Assembly (NCBI RefSeq): GCF_003574355.1
Contig: NZ_QWLB01000035.1
Coordinates: forward strand, 1 to 33,540
Direction of reading: 5' to 3'
DNA: 33,540 nt
DNA from: Meiothermus granaticius NBRC 107808
Lineage (GTDB): Bacteria > Deinococcota > Deinococci > Deinococcales > Thermaceae
The position numbers and the translations under genes are program-made. How positions within the stretch are numbered: position 1 is the first letter of the stretch; every line of letters begins with the position of its first letter. Below, piece by piece: positions 1 to 7,485 of the stretch. Under the pieces are notes generated by a model, which worked only from the letters and a program-made list of their open reading frames with translations, was not told where the DNA came from and made no database searches.

Positions 1-902
1 TCCGAAAGCCCATCGTAGCGCCCCCCTCCCCCCAGCGCCGATTTGGCCCCAATCCCCGCATGGTGCACCTCCCAGGCCGTGCGCACATAGTAGTCCAGGC
101 CCCGCACAATGCTGGGGTCTACCCTAAACGGCACCTCGAGCGCCTCCAGGTAATGCACCACGGCCTCATGAAAGGCCCGGGCAGCGGGCCCTAAAAACTC
201 CAGCATCGGCTGAATGGCCAGCTCCCGGAGAATCTGCTGATCGGCCTCGCTTTTGGAGTCCAGGATACGCATGGGGTTGGATTCCAGCCGGGCCCTCGAG
301 TCCTCCGAGAGGGCCTCCGCATGGGGGCGGAATTGCTCGCGCAGGTAGGCATTGTAGCGCACCCGATCCTCTGGGTCGCCCACCGAGCCCAGCTTCACCT
401 CCAGCTCCTTTAGGCCCAGCTCGCGGTATATCTGCACCATCAGGGCAATGCACTCGGCATCCACCAAGGGATCGGCAGAGCCCAACGCCTCGTAATCCAC
501 CTGGTGAAACTGCTTGTAGCGCCCTTTCTGGTGGCGCTCGGCCCGGAAGATGGGCCCCCAAGTGTACAGCCGCACGGGCTGGGGCCAGACCTTCATGCCG
601 TGCTCGTTGTAGGCCCGCACAATGCTGGCGGTGGGCTCAGGGCGTAAGCCCAGCAGCCGCCCCCCCCGATCTTCGAAGGTGTACATCTCCTTCTTGACCA
701 CGATATCGGAGGTAACCCCGACCCCTTTTTGCAACACCTCGGCGTACTCGAAGATCGGGGTGTGGATCACCCCCGCTCCGCTCGAGCCCAGCACCTTCTG
801 CGCGGTCTCGAGGATATGGCGGAAAACCGGCTCCCGAAAGGGATATTCCTTGCTCTGGGCAAAAATGTCGTTGGTGCCTGGAACGGATTTCCACATAGCC
901 AT
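1..902 (-). CDS. hisS: Histidyl-tRNA synthetase (3' end outside window)
   Basis: Class II aminoacyl-tRNA synthetase that charges tRNA-His in the cytoplasm. About 300 of the usual 420 or so residues are visible; the C-terminal anticodon-binding domain lies beyond base 1. Motif 1 region TPIFEY is at residues 48-53 and motif 2 ([18 protein letters not shown]) at about 119-136. The histidine-binding signature RGLDYY, followed by GGGRYDGL, sits just before the window edge. This signature marks a catalytic HisRS and not the HisZ regulatory paralogue. Two in-frame ATGs lie at 902 and 896 (MAMW). The first is preferred because TAAAGT (915-910) sits 7 bases upstream, the spacing of a leaderless start. 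The gene is divergent from the ABC operon to its right. Confidence 0.95.
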   Translation of the reverse strand, partial: MAMWKSVPGTNDIFAQSKEYPFREPVFRHILETAQKVLGSSGAGVIHTPIFEYAEVLQKGVGVTSDIVVKKEMYTFEDRGGRLLGLRPEPTASIVRAYNEHGMKVWPQPVRLYTWGPIFRAERHQKGRYKQFHQVDYEALGSADPLVDAECIALMVQIYRELGLKELEVKLGSVGDPEDRVRYNAYLREQFRPHAEALSEDSRARLESNPMRILDSKSEADQQILRELAIQPMLEFLGPAARAFHEAVVHYLEALEVPFRVDPSIVRGLDYYVRTAWEVHHAGIGAKSALGGGGRYDGLS

Positions 903-909
903 CGCCCCT

Positions 910-915
910 ACTTTA
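910..915 (-). promoter_or_regulatory. Putative -10 (TAAAGT) of hisS, leaderless spacing
   Basis: Read on the minus strand, TAAAGT is followed by 7 bases (aggggcg) and the hisS ATG, so transcription would begin at or next to the start codon. No good -35 is visible 16-18 bases upstream. The intervening aggggcg is almost the same as the aaggggcg between the -10 and ATG of glmM, and could also act as a Shine-Dalgarno sequence. Confidence 0.45.
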
Positions 916-974
916 CCAAGGCCGCTGAGCCCGGTTTGCGCCTCGGACCGCAGCCGGGTGTCCAATCGGCCCTT

Positions 975-1000
975 TCCCATCCATCGTCCGGTGGATGGGA
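975..1000. repeat. 9-bp perfect inverted repeat between divergent hisS and ABC operon
   Basis: TCCCATCCA (975-983) and TGGATGGGA (992-1000) are perfect complements separated by 8 bases. No T tract follows on either strand, so it is not an evident terminator. It lies just upstream of the -35 of the ABC operon promoter (1017), where an operator or activator site would sit. Function is inferred only from position. Confidence 0.5.
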
Positions 1001-1016
1001 CCCCACGCTGGAAATA

Positions 1017-1045
1017 TTGCACCTCATAGGGGCCTATGCTAGAGT
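1017..1045 (+). promoter_or_regulatory. Sigma-A type promoter of the peptide ABC operon
   Basis: TTGCAC (1017-1022), a 17-base spacer, then TAGAGT (1040-1045) with an extended -10 TG dinucleotide (TGC before TAGAGT). Predicted transcription start is near 1052. This gives a leader of about 60 bases with a GGAGG ribosome site, unlike most other genes in the window, which look leaderless. Confidence 0.7.
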
Positions 1046-1112
1046 ACCCGCAGGTTCGAGCAAAAGGTAAATGGCGCTACGCTTTGGCTCGAGTCCGTTT
1101 TGGAGGTTTTGG

Positions 1113-2819
1113 ATGAAGAAAGCAATCTTGACCGGCTTGTTGGCGGTCTCGCTGGGGAGTGCCTTGGCGGTGGTTCCCAACAACACCCATGTGATCATGC
1201 AGTCGGCGGACATCGTTTCGCTCGACCCCACCATGATCTACGACACCTCCTCAGGGGCCCTGGGGGAGAACATCTATGAGACCCTGGTGAAGTACAAGGG
1301 CAAGAGCGTCTCTGAGCTCGAGCCCATGCTGGCCACGGAGTGGAAGGTCTCACCCGATGGCAAGGTGTACACCTTTACCCTGCGCAAAGGGGTCAAGTTC
1401 CACAGCGGCAACGAGATGACCTGCGCCGACGCCGAATACAGCCTGCGCCGCAACCTGGTGGTCAACAACAGCGACTCGGGCAACTGGTTCCTCTCCGAAG
1501 CGCTGCTCGGCACCCCTTCCAATGCCAACGATGACAACAACATCACCTGGGCCAAGATTGCCAAGGCGGTGGCCTGCAACAACCAGGGCCAGCTCGTCCT
1601 GACCCTACCCGCCCCTGATCCGGCCATGCTGGTCAAGCTGGCCTTTATCGGCCAGGCCATCGTGGACAAGAAGTGGGCCATCAGCCTGGGCGAGTGGGAC
1701 GGCACCGAGAAGACCTGGAAGGAATGGGTGGGCAAGGACCTCACCGACTCCGCCCTCTCCAACAAGCCCAGCGGTACCGGGGCCTACCAGCTGGTGCGCA
1801 AAGACGCCAGCACCTACGTGTTCAAGGCCTTCGACAACTACTGGGGTGGAAAGCCCAAGATCGAGAACGTGATCTTGCAGATCGTGAAGGAGCAGGCGGC
1901 GCGGCTCGAGGCCCTCAAAAAGGGTGATGCGGACATCGTGGAGACCGGTCCCCGGCCTGTGCTGGCCCAGCTGCAAGGCGCCCCCGGCCTAAAGGTCTAC
2001 GACGGCATCCCCAACAACACCGCAACCGCCATCTTCATGCAAGAAAACATCAAAGACCCTGCGGTCTTGGGAAGCGGCAAGCTGGATGGCAACGGGATTC
2101 CGGCCAACTTCTTCTCCGATGTCAACCTGCGCAAGGCCTTCGCCTACAGCTTTGACTACGACCGCTACATCAAAGAAGTGCTGCAGGGCAAAGGCACCAA
2201 GCGGACCATGCTGCTGCCCGACAGCTTCTTCGGCTACGATCCCAACGTCAAGCAGTACAGCTACGACCCCCAGCTGGCTACGGCTTTCTTCAAGAAGGCT
2301 TGGGGTGGGCAGGTCTGGCAGAACGGCTTCGTGCTCAAAGCCAGCTATCGCGCGGGCAGCGTGGCCGCCCAGACTGCGATGGAGATCCTCAAGGCCAACG
2401 TGGAGAAGCTCAACCCCAAGTTCAAGGTTGAGCTGCAGCCCAAGCAATGGTCGGAGTTCCTGAAGAACGCCCAGCAGGGAAAAGAGCCCATGATCATCGT
2501 GGGCTGGGCTCCTGACTACGCCGACCCCGACAACTTCCTCTACACCTTCTACAGCTCCAACGGGTACTACTACCCCCGCAGCGGTTACAAGGACAGCATC
2601 ATGGACAGCCTGCTCGAGCAGGCCAGGAAGACCACCGACCGGGCCAAGCGCAAGGCCCTCTACAGCCAGGTGGGCAACCGGGCTTACGAGACCGCGCCCT
2701 ACATCAATGTTCCGGCTGGGGTGGGCTTCGTGGTTTACCGCGATAACATCAAAGGGCTCGAGGAAAACTACAACATCATGCTCTCGGGCGGTTACTACTG
2801 GAAGGACATCTCCAAGTAG
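1113..2819 (+). CDS. ABC transporter substrate-binding protein, family 5 (peptide type)
   Basis: Extracytoplasmic solute-binding protein of the dipeptide/oligopeptide (SBP_bac_5) family, delivering ligand to the two downstream permeases. Start chosen at 1113: GGAGG at 1102-1106 lies 6 bases upstream and the product then begins [19 protein letters not shown], a clean signal peptide; an in-frame ATG at 1071 would add 14 non-signal residues. The mature protein of about 550 residues has family landmarks: [49 protein letters not shown], and [11 protein letters not shown]. There is no lipobox cysteine after the signal peptide, so it is probably periplasmic and not a lipoprotein. Ligand (peptide, nickel, sugar) cannot be told from sequence alone. 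Confidence 0.92.
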   Translation: MKKAILTGLLAVSLGSALAVVPNNTHVIMQSADIVSLDPTMIYDTSSGALGENIYETLVKYKGKSVSELEPMLATEWKVSPDGKVYTFTLRKGVKFHSGNEMTCADAEYSLRRNLVVNNSDSGNWFLSEALLGTPSNANDDNNITWAKIAKAVACNNQGQLVLTLPAPDPAMLVKLAFIGQAIVDKKWAISLGEWDGTEKTWKEWVGKDLTDSALSNKPSGTGAYQLVRKDASTYVFKAFDNYWGGKPKIENVILQIVKEQAARLEALKKGDADIVETGPRPVLAQLQGAPGLKVYDGIPNNTATAIFMQENIKDPAVLGSGKLDGNGIPANFFSDVNLRKAFAYSFDYDRYIKEVLQGKGTKRTMLLPDSFFGYDPNVKQYSYDPQLATAFFKKAWGGQVWQNGFVLKASYRAGSVAAQTAMEILKANVEKLNPKFKVELQPKQWSEFLKNAQQGKEPMIIVGWAPDYADPDNFLYTFYSSNGYYYPRSGYKDSIMDSLLEQARKTTDRAKRKALYSQVGNRAYETAPYINVPAGVGFVVYRDNIKGLEENYNIMLSGGYYWKDISK

Positions 2820-2830
2820 TTCTGGCGAGG

Positions 2831-2854
2831 GGGTGCGGGTTTAGGCCCGCACCC
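2831..2854 (+). promoter_or_regulatory. Intercistronic hairpin between binding protein and permease
   Basis: GGGTGCGGG (2831-2839) and CCCGCACCC (2846-2854) form a perfect 9-bp stem with a 6-base loop. It starts 11 bases after the binding-protein stop codon and ends 10 bases before the permease ribosome site. Such hairpins in ABC operons commonly protect or partly terminate the message so that the binding protein is made in excess. Only a short T run (aacttttagg) follows. Confidence 0.7.
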
Positions 2855-2877
2855 TCAACTTTTAGGAGTACAACCGA

Positions 2878-3906
2878 GTGTTTGCGTTTATCGTTCGACG
2901 CTTGCTGTTCCTGCCGGTGGTGATTTTCGTCCTATCGGTGCTGATCGTTGCCCTGCTGCAATTCCTCACCCCTGAACAGCGAGCTGCCGCCTACATCCGC
3001 AGCGACAACCAGGCCCGAAACCTTCCCTTGATCATCAAGCAGTACGGCCTTGATCAGCCCTTCTACGTGCAGTACTGGAACTGGGTCAAGCAGGCGGCTC
3101 AGGGGAACTTGGGCTTCTCCAAATCCTCCAACAAACCTGTTTGGGACACCATAAAAGAGCGCTTTCCCTCCACGGTGGAGCTGGCCCTCTACTCGCTGAT
3201 CCCCTTGATCGGCTTTGGGGTTTGGCTGGGCACCCTGGCCGGGCTCAACAAAAACAAGTTTATAGACCAGTTTGCTCGAGTGTTTGCAGTGGTAACCGGG
3301 AACATCCCCACCTTCGTGATGGGGATTATCCTGCTGGTGGTCTTCTATGGCCTGTTGGGAATCGCACCCGGCCCAGGACAGCTCTCCCCAGAAAGCCAGA
3401 TCAACCAGATGATCAACCCGGTGCCTCGAGTGACCGGGATGCTCAGCATAGATGCCCTGTTGGCGGGGAACTGGCCGATCTTCTGGGATGTGATTCGCCA
3501 TCTCATTCTGCCGGTCATCACCCTCACCACCGTGCTCAACGCCGGGCTGATCATGGTGACCCGAGGGAGCATGATCGAGGCCCTAAGCCAAGACTACGTG
3601 CGTACCGCCAAAGCCAAAGGCCTTTCGGAGCGGGCGGTGAACCTCAAGCATGCCCGCCGCAACGCCTTGCTGCCGGTGGCCACCATTGCCGGGTTTCAGG
3701 TGGCCGGGCTGCTGGGGGGTGCGGTGATCACCGAGACCATCTTCGGTTGGCCTGGGATTGGTTCCTGGGGCGCCGATGCCGCAGCGCGCTTCGATGTTCC
3801 GGGGATTTTGGGATTCGCCCTGCTGATCGGGGTTATTACCGTGGTGATGAACCTGGTCGTGGATATTATGTACGCGGCAATTGACCCCAGAGTGAGGTTT
3901 GACTGA
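2878..3906 (+). CDS. ABC transporter permease, DppB/OppB type
   Basis: Integral membrane subunit of the peptide-type importer. 342 residues, the usual length. N-terminal helix at about 9-30 (LLFLPVVIFVLSVLIVALL), a periplasmic segment containing GLDQPFYVQYWNWV (57-70), then further membrane helices. The cytoplasmic EAA loop that contacts the ATPase is at about 234-266 (EALSQDYVRTAKAKGLSE, then RNALLPV). The C-terminal GGAVITETIFGWPGIG motif is typical of the DppB family. GTG start at 2878 with AGGAG at 2864-2868, 9 bases upstream. The stop codon shares a base with the next ATG (TGATG), so translation of the two permeases is coupled. Confidence 0.93.
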   Translation: MFAFIVRRLLFLPVVIFVLSVLIVALLQFLTPEQRAAAYIRSDNQARNLPLIIKQYGLDQPFYVQYWNWVKQAAQGNLGFSKSSNKPVWDTIKERFPSTVELALYSLIPLIGFGVWLGTLAGLNKNKFIDQFARVFAVVTGNIPTFVMGIILLVVFYGLLGIAPGPGQLSPESQINQMINPVPRVTGMLSIDALLAGNWPIFWDVIRHLILPVITLTTVLNAGLIMVTRGSMIEALSQDYVRTAKAKGLSERAVNLKHARRNALLPVATIAGFQVAGLLGGAVITETIFGWPGIGSWGADAAARFDVPGILGFALLIGVITVVMNLVVDIMYAAIDPRVRFD

Positions 3907-4955
3907 TGGCTGCTACCGCTCGAGCCGCTTCCCTTGCCCAAGAGAAGCGGGAGACCTTTTGGACCTCACGGGCCATGCGGCGACTGCGCCGCAACAAGCT
4001 GGCCTGGGTTGGCTTTGTTCTGGTGTTGCTGTTCACCCTGACCGCGGCCTTCGCCCCTCTGATCGCCCCTCCCCCCAAGGTGGGCAACAACTGCTTGCGC
4101 GATCTGGGGGTGAGCGAGCCCGCCGCGGTGTACAACCCCCTGGGCGGCACCTTCTGGCGGGTCTTGCTGGTGCCCCCCGCGAGCTGTTACCAGATCACCC
4201 GGATCAACTTCCGCCCCGAGCCCTCCCCTCCCCTACAGTCCATTCAAACCGAAGCCGGGCCGGTCCGCCCGCTGCTAGGGACCGCCAACGGCTACGACGT
4301 GTGGTACGGGCTGGTGTGGGGAACCCGCACCGCGTTCAAACTGGCCCTCACGGTGGTGTTCTTCCAACTGCTCATCGGCATCACCTTAGGGGCCATCTCG
4401 GGCTACTTTGGCGGCTGGACCGACAACCTGCTGCAGCGGTTCATTGAGATCATCCTGTCCTTCCCCGGACTGGTTTTGGTGATTGTGATCACCGCCATCC
4501 TAGGCCCCAGCCTAACCAACGTGATGATCGCTTTTATCGTCGTGGGCTGGGCCGGGTATGCCCGCATTATCCGTGGGGATGTGCTCAAGGTACGGGCTTT
4601 GGAGTTCGTGGATGGGGCTCGAGCCCTGGGGGCCTCCGACCTCCGGCTGATTCTGCGCCACATCATCCCCAACGCCCTCACCACCATCACCGCAATTGCG
4701 GTACTGGACCTCGGAGCCCTGCCCCTTTCAGCGGCGGCGCTCTCCTTTCTGGGGATTGGCCTACCGGTGGGCTTTGCCGACTGGGGGCAGATCATTTCGT
4801 TTGCCCGGGCCTGGATTCAGGGCACCGCTGAAAACCGCCTGGCCTACTGGTACGTCTCGTTTTACCCCGCCCTGGTGATCATCCTGTTTGGGTTGGGGTG
4901 GAACCTGCTAGGCAGCGCGGTACGGGATGCCCTAGACCCTCGAGACAACAGCTAA
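3906..4955 (+). CDS. ABC transporter permease, DppC/OppC type
   Basis: Second membrane subunit of the importer, 349 residues. First helix at about 33-53. The DppC landmark RPLLGTANGYDVWYGLVWGTR is at 121-141 and the EAA loop (EFVDGARALGASDLRLILRH) at 233-252. The exported loop between helix 1 and the core is longer than usual and has two cysteines (63 and 94) that could form a disulfide. No ATPase genes (DppD/DppF type) follow, so the transporter must share ATPases encoded elsewhere. The stop overlaps the stop of the convergent ABC ATPase by 4 bases (4952-4955) with no terminator between them. Confidence 0.93.
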   Translation: MAATARAASLAQEKRETFWTSRAMRRLRRNKLAWVGFVLVLLFTLTAAFAPLIAPPPKVGNNCLRDLGVSEPAAVYNPLGGTFWRVLLVPPASCYQITRINFRPEPSPPLQSIQTEAGPVRPLLGTANGYDVWYGLVWGTRTAFKLALTVVFFQLLIGITLGAISGYFGGWTDNLLQRFIEIILSFPGLVLVIVITAILGPSLTNVMIAFIVVGWAGYARIIRGDVLKVRALEFVDGARALGASDLRLILRHIIPNALTTITAIAVLDLGALPLSAAALSFLGIGLPVGFADWGQIISFARAWIQGTAENRLAYWYVSFYPALVIILFGLGWNLLGSAVRDALDPRDNS

Positions 4956-5620
4956 GGGCCGCCCAGCCTCAGCTCCTCCATCCCGGCCACCAACTGCTCA
5001 TCGTGGGTGGCCAGGATCACAGCCGTGTCCAGTTGCGCGGCCAGTCCCAGCATCAGCTCGAGCACCCGCAGGGCATTGCGCCGGTCTAAGCTGCCGGTGG
5101 GCTCATCGGCCAAAAGCAGTTGGGGGCGGTTGTAGAGGGCCCGGGCCACCGCCACCCGCTGGCGCTCCCCGCCGGAAAGGGCCTGGGGCAGCAGGTGGGC
5201 CCGCCCCTCGAGCCCGACCCTGGCCAGCAGTTCATGGCCCCAGGCCGGGTCTACCTTGCCGGCCAGGTAACCGGGAAGCAGTACGTTCTCGAGGGCGGTC
5301 AGCTCCGCTTGCAGGTAGTGGTGCTGAAACACCAAGCCGGCATAACTCAGGCGGCGCCGGGCCAGGGCCCCCTCCGAGTACCCCCGGATGCGCTCCCCCT
5401 TCCAAAGCACCTCGCCCTCCTGTAGGGCCAGCAGCCCCGCCAGCAGGTGCAGCAGGGTGGTTTTTCCGCTCCCCGAGGGCCCCAGAATAGCCCGGGTCTC
5501 GCCGGGATGTAGGGCGAAGCTCACCTCCTCGAACAGGCGAATCTCGCCGTAACTGAACCCCAGCCCCTGCACCTCTAAGGTAGGATTCATGCCCTGGACG
5601 ATTGGCAAACCGTTACGCAC
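4952..5620 (-). CDS. ABC transporter ATP-binding protein, LolD/MacB/FtsE-like
   Basis: ATPase of the MacB/LolD/FtsE class, which normally works with FtsX-like permeases in lipoprotein release, efflux or division. All motifs are intact: Walker A GPSGSGKT, Q-loop VFQHHYL, signature LSGGERQ, Walker B LLLADEPTGSLD, H-loop ATHD. 222 residues from the GTG at 5620. That start is favoured because TACACT (5633-5628) lies 7 bases upstream, a leaderless arrangement. An internal ATG at 5590 (MNPTLEVQG) gives 212 residues and is a possible alternative. No permease gene is next to it, so the partner cannot be named. Confidence 0.88.
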   Translation of the reverse strand: MRNGLPIVQGMNPTLEVQGLGFSYGEIRLFEEVSFALHPGETRAILGPSGSGKTTLLHLLAGLLALQEGEVLWKGERIRGYSEGALARRRLSYAGLVFQHHYLQAELTALENVLLPGYLAGKVDPAWGHELLARVGLEGRAHLLPQALSGGERQRVAVARALYNRPQLLLADEPTGSLDRRNALRVLELMLGLAAQLDTAVILATHDEQLVAGMEELRLGGP

Positions 5621-5630
5621 GGGTTAGAGT
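5602..5630 (+). promoter_or_regulatory. Leaderless promoter of the CRP/FNR regulator gene
   Basis: TTGGCA (5602-5607), 17-base spacer, TAGAGT (5625-5630), then 7 bases and the ATG at 5638. Transcription should start at or within a base of the start codon; no Shine-Dalgarno sequence exists. This is the best-formed leaderless promoter in the window. Confidence 0.7.
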
Positions 5631-5633
5631 GTA
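5628..5633 (-). promoter_or_regulatory. Putative -10 (TACACT) of the divergent ABC ATPase
   Basis: On the minus strand TACACT is followed by 7 bases and the GTG at 5620. It overlaps the plus-strand -10 TAGAGT by three bases (5628-5630), so both promoters cannot be open at once. No convincing -35 is seen on the minus strand. Confidence 0.45.
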
Positions 5634-5637
5634 ACAA

Positions 5638-6315
5638 ATGCTCGCGGATATCCAGATCCTCAGCAAAACCCCCTTATTTCAAGGTGTACCGCCCCAAGCA
5701 TTAGAAGTGGCCAAGGAAGCATTCGTTACCCGGAGTTACCCTGCCGGCAAGCAAATTTTTGAGGCCGGGGATATGGGGGCTGCCCTCTATATCGTCCAAA
5801 GCGGGCAGATCCGCATCTACCGCACTTACCTCGACGGGCGGGAGCGGATGTTCGCCTATCTGGGTCCCGGCGAGGTTTTTGGCGAGATGAGCCTGCTGGA
5901 TGACCAGCCCCGCAGTGCCTCGGCGGAGACGGTGGTAGAGACCATCCTGTTGGTGCTCTACCAGGATGCCTATTGGAGTCTGGTGCGTAAGTGGCCCGAG
6001 ATTGTGCATAACCTGGCCACCATCCTGGCCCGGCGGCTGCGCGAAGCCGACTTAGAGCTCGAGGTTCTCAGCTTTGAAGAGGCCCGAGGACGGGTCGCCT
6101 ATGCCCTCACCAAGCTGCGCAAACAGCGCTACGGGGATGGCACCAAGATGAAGCTCACCCACCAGGAACTGGCCCAGCTCTCCGGCACCAGCCGTGAAAC
6201 CGTAACCCGCGTTCTGCACGCCTTGCGCGAGGAAGATCTGGTAAAGGTGGGATCGGGGTTCGTGGAGATCCTGGACCCTGCAGGGCTGGAAGAGGTGTTG
6301 TTCGGTTTGCGCTAA
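5638..6315 (+). CDS. CRP/FNR family transcriptional regulator, probably cAMP-responsive
   Basis: DNA-binding regulator of 225 residues. The N-terminal cyclic-nucleotide barrel spans about 10-125 and carries the phosphate-binding cassette FGEMSLLDDQPRSA at 81-94. Its Glu83, Arg92 and Ser93 match the cAMP-contacting Glu, Arg and Ser of E. coli CRP (GELGLF...RSA). A long dimer helix follows, then a helix-turn-helix at about 174-196 (LTHQELAQLSGTSRETVTRVL). Its recognition helix SRETVTRVL is close to SRETVGRIL of E. coli CRP, so a TGTGA-type half-site is likely. No FNR-type iron-sulfur cysteines are present. The start lies 7 bases from a strong -10, so the mRNA is probably leaderless. cAMP as ligand is inference from the cassette. 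Confidence 0.9.
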   Translation: MLADIQILSKTPLFQGVPPQALEVAKEAFVTRSYPAGKQIFEAGDMGAALYIVQSGQIRIYRTYLDGRERMFAYLGPGEVFGEMSLLDDQPRSASAETVVETILLVLYQDAYWSLVRKWPEIVHNLATILARRLREADLELEVLSFEEARGRVAYALTKLRKQRYGDGTKMKLTHQELAQLSGTSRETVTRVLHALREEDLVKVGSGFVEILDPAGLEEVLFGLR

Positions 6316-6333
6316 GGGCTGCTGAGCCACAAT

Positions 6334-6351
6334 CTTCCCCTTCTGGGGGAG
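6334..6351 (+). promoter_or_regulatory. Short hairpin after the CRP gene
   Basis: CTTCCCC (6334-6340) pairs with GGGGGAG (6345-6351) around a TTCT tetraloop, with one G-T pair. It stands 19 bases after the regulator stop codon. No T tract follows, so termination is uncertain; it may instead mask the purine-rich segment upstream of the next gene. Confidence 0.35.
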
Positions 6352-6370
6352 GGTGTCGCACAATGGAACT

Positions 6371-6865
6371 ATGGATCCCTACCGGGAATACCAGGATTAC
6401 GTGATCGCGCACCGGCTGCGCGAGGCCCTGGGCCATGCCCCCGGCCGGCAGTACACCCTTGCTGAGTACGCAACCCTGCGCTTGCGGCGCAATGAGCTGG
6501 TGCGAAAGCTGGTGGCCCGGCAAGGGGATTCGGCCCTGCTCTCGCGCATCGAGGGGATCAGCGAGGACCTCTGCTATGGGTTTTGGTCCAATCCTGGGGT
6601 GCTCAAGGGGTTTTTGCGCCGCCTTTCACCGCTGGCCCACCCGGTGCTGGAGTCCCCTCGAGCCTTTGAAACCCTGCTCACCCCAGGGGAGCTTAGCCGC
6701 ATCGGTGAGCTTGGGCTGGCCGGTCGCTACTACCTGGGCTGGTTCCGCCTGCCGGGGCTGGTGAACGAACCGGTGATCTTCGAGGAGGCCTTGCGGGAGC
6801 AGGAAGCCCTGGCCGAGCGCCTAGGACTATTCCTGGACGAGTTCCATCAGGTTGCAGGCTGGTAA
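6371..6865 (+). CDS. Unrecognised protein, conserved-hypothetical type
   Basis: A 164-residue soluble protein from the ATG at 6371 (MDPYREYQDYVIAHRLRE). A GTG at 6353 would add six residues but overlaps the purine-rich stretch. I recognise no family. It is mostly helical and charged, with arginine/leucine-rich stretches (LRLRRNELVRKLV), a tryptophan-containing segment (GRYYLGWFRLPG) and an acidic end (EEALREQEALAERLGLFLDEF). It has no signal peptide, no membrane segment and no metal-ligand pattern. Codon use matches its neighbours. Its last 19 bases overlap the end of the convergent thiN (6847-6865). It follows the CRP gene by 55 bases and might be co-transcribed with it. Confidence 0.7.
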   Translation: MDPYREYQDYVIAHRLREALGHAPGRQYTLAEYATLRLRRNELVRKLVARQGDSALLSRIEGISEDLCYGFWSNPGVLKGFLRRLSPLAHPVLESPRAFETLLTPGELSRIGELGLAGRYYLGWFRLPGLVNEPVIFEEALREQEALAERLGLFLDEFHQVAGW

Positions 6866-7485
6866 GGGTAGGCCAAGATCAGTCCCTTCCCCGAGCGCAG
6901 GCCGATCTCCAGATCCCCTATGACCTGGTTGGAGAGGGTAAGGGTGTGGCCCAGGGGAACCTGCGCCTCATCCAGGGGCCAACGCGCCCCCCGGATCGAA
7001 ACCCCCTCGAGGTCGGTCAGAGGGATCAGGCTGAACCGGCTGCCGGGGGGCAGGTCGAGCACCCGGTGGCCCGGCAGCAGCGGATAGGCCTCCTCAAGGC
7101 CGGTGGTGAGCAGGGTGGGAATGCCCTCTTGGGCCAGGTTAAGGCTCAGCAACAGGTTGCCCAAGGCATGGTCAGTCTGGCCTCCGGTAGCCCCTACCAG
7201 CACCAGCGCACTGGCTCCGCGGCGCAGGGCCGCCCCCACCGCCAGTTCACCGTCGGTCTGGTCTTTAGCCCTCGGATGGGACTCGCGCGGGACCTGCGGG
7301 TAGGTTCGCAGCAGCTCCTCACCCGCCGAGTCGAAATCGCCTACCCACAGCTCCGGGACAAGGCCCAGGGGAGCGGCGTGGATCATCCCCCCATCAGCAG
7401 CGATGCAACGGCTCCCGGTGATCTGGGCCCGCAGCCTCGAGGTGGGGCTCAACCCCCCTCCCAGCAACAAGGTGAAGCGGCTCAT
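6847..7485 (-). CDS. thiN: Thiamine pyrophosphokinase
   Basis: Transfers pyrophosphate from ATP to thiamine, giving thiamine diphosphate in the salvage route. 212 residues, normal for the family. The diagnostic motifs are present in order: AADGG (about 29-33), GDFDS (49-53), KDQTDGELA (74-82) and GATGGQTDHALGN (98-110). The C-terminal beta-rich thiamine-binding region ends in LSNQVIGD, close to the family SNE motif. The ATG at 7485 overlaps the stop codon of the upstream ABC ATPase as ATGA, so the two proteins are translationally coupled. That suggests imported thiamine is at once phosphorylated. The 3' end overlaps the convergent hypothetical gene by 19 bases. Confidence 0.93.
   Translation of the reverse strand: MSRFTLLLGGGLSPTSRLRAQITGSRCIAADGGMIHAAPLGLVPELWVGDFDSAGEELLRTYPQVPRESHPRAKDQTDGELAVGAALRRGASALVLVGATGGQTDHALGNLLLSLNLAQEGIPTLLTTGLEEAYPLLPGHRVLDLPPGSRFSLIPLTDLEGVSIRGARWPLDEAQVPLGHTLTLSNQVIGDLEIGLRSGKGLILAYPYQPAT

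Noticed and set aside
622-1070. Plus-strand open frames across the hisS 5' region
   Set aside because: They are antisense to hisS, whose motifs are unmistakable, and they end in the promoter region of the ABC operon.
5602-5640. A CRP-type TGTGA-N6-TCACA operator for autoregulation
   Set aside because: Only GTGTAA/TTACAC-like fragments are present; there is no symmetrical site.
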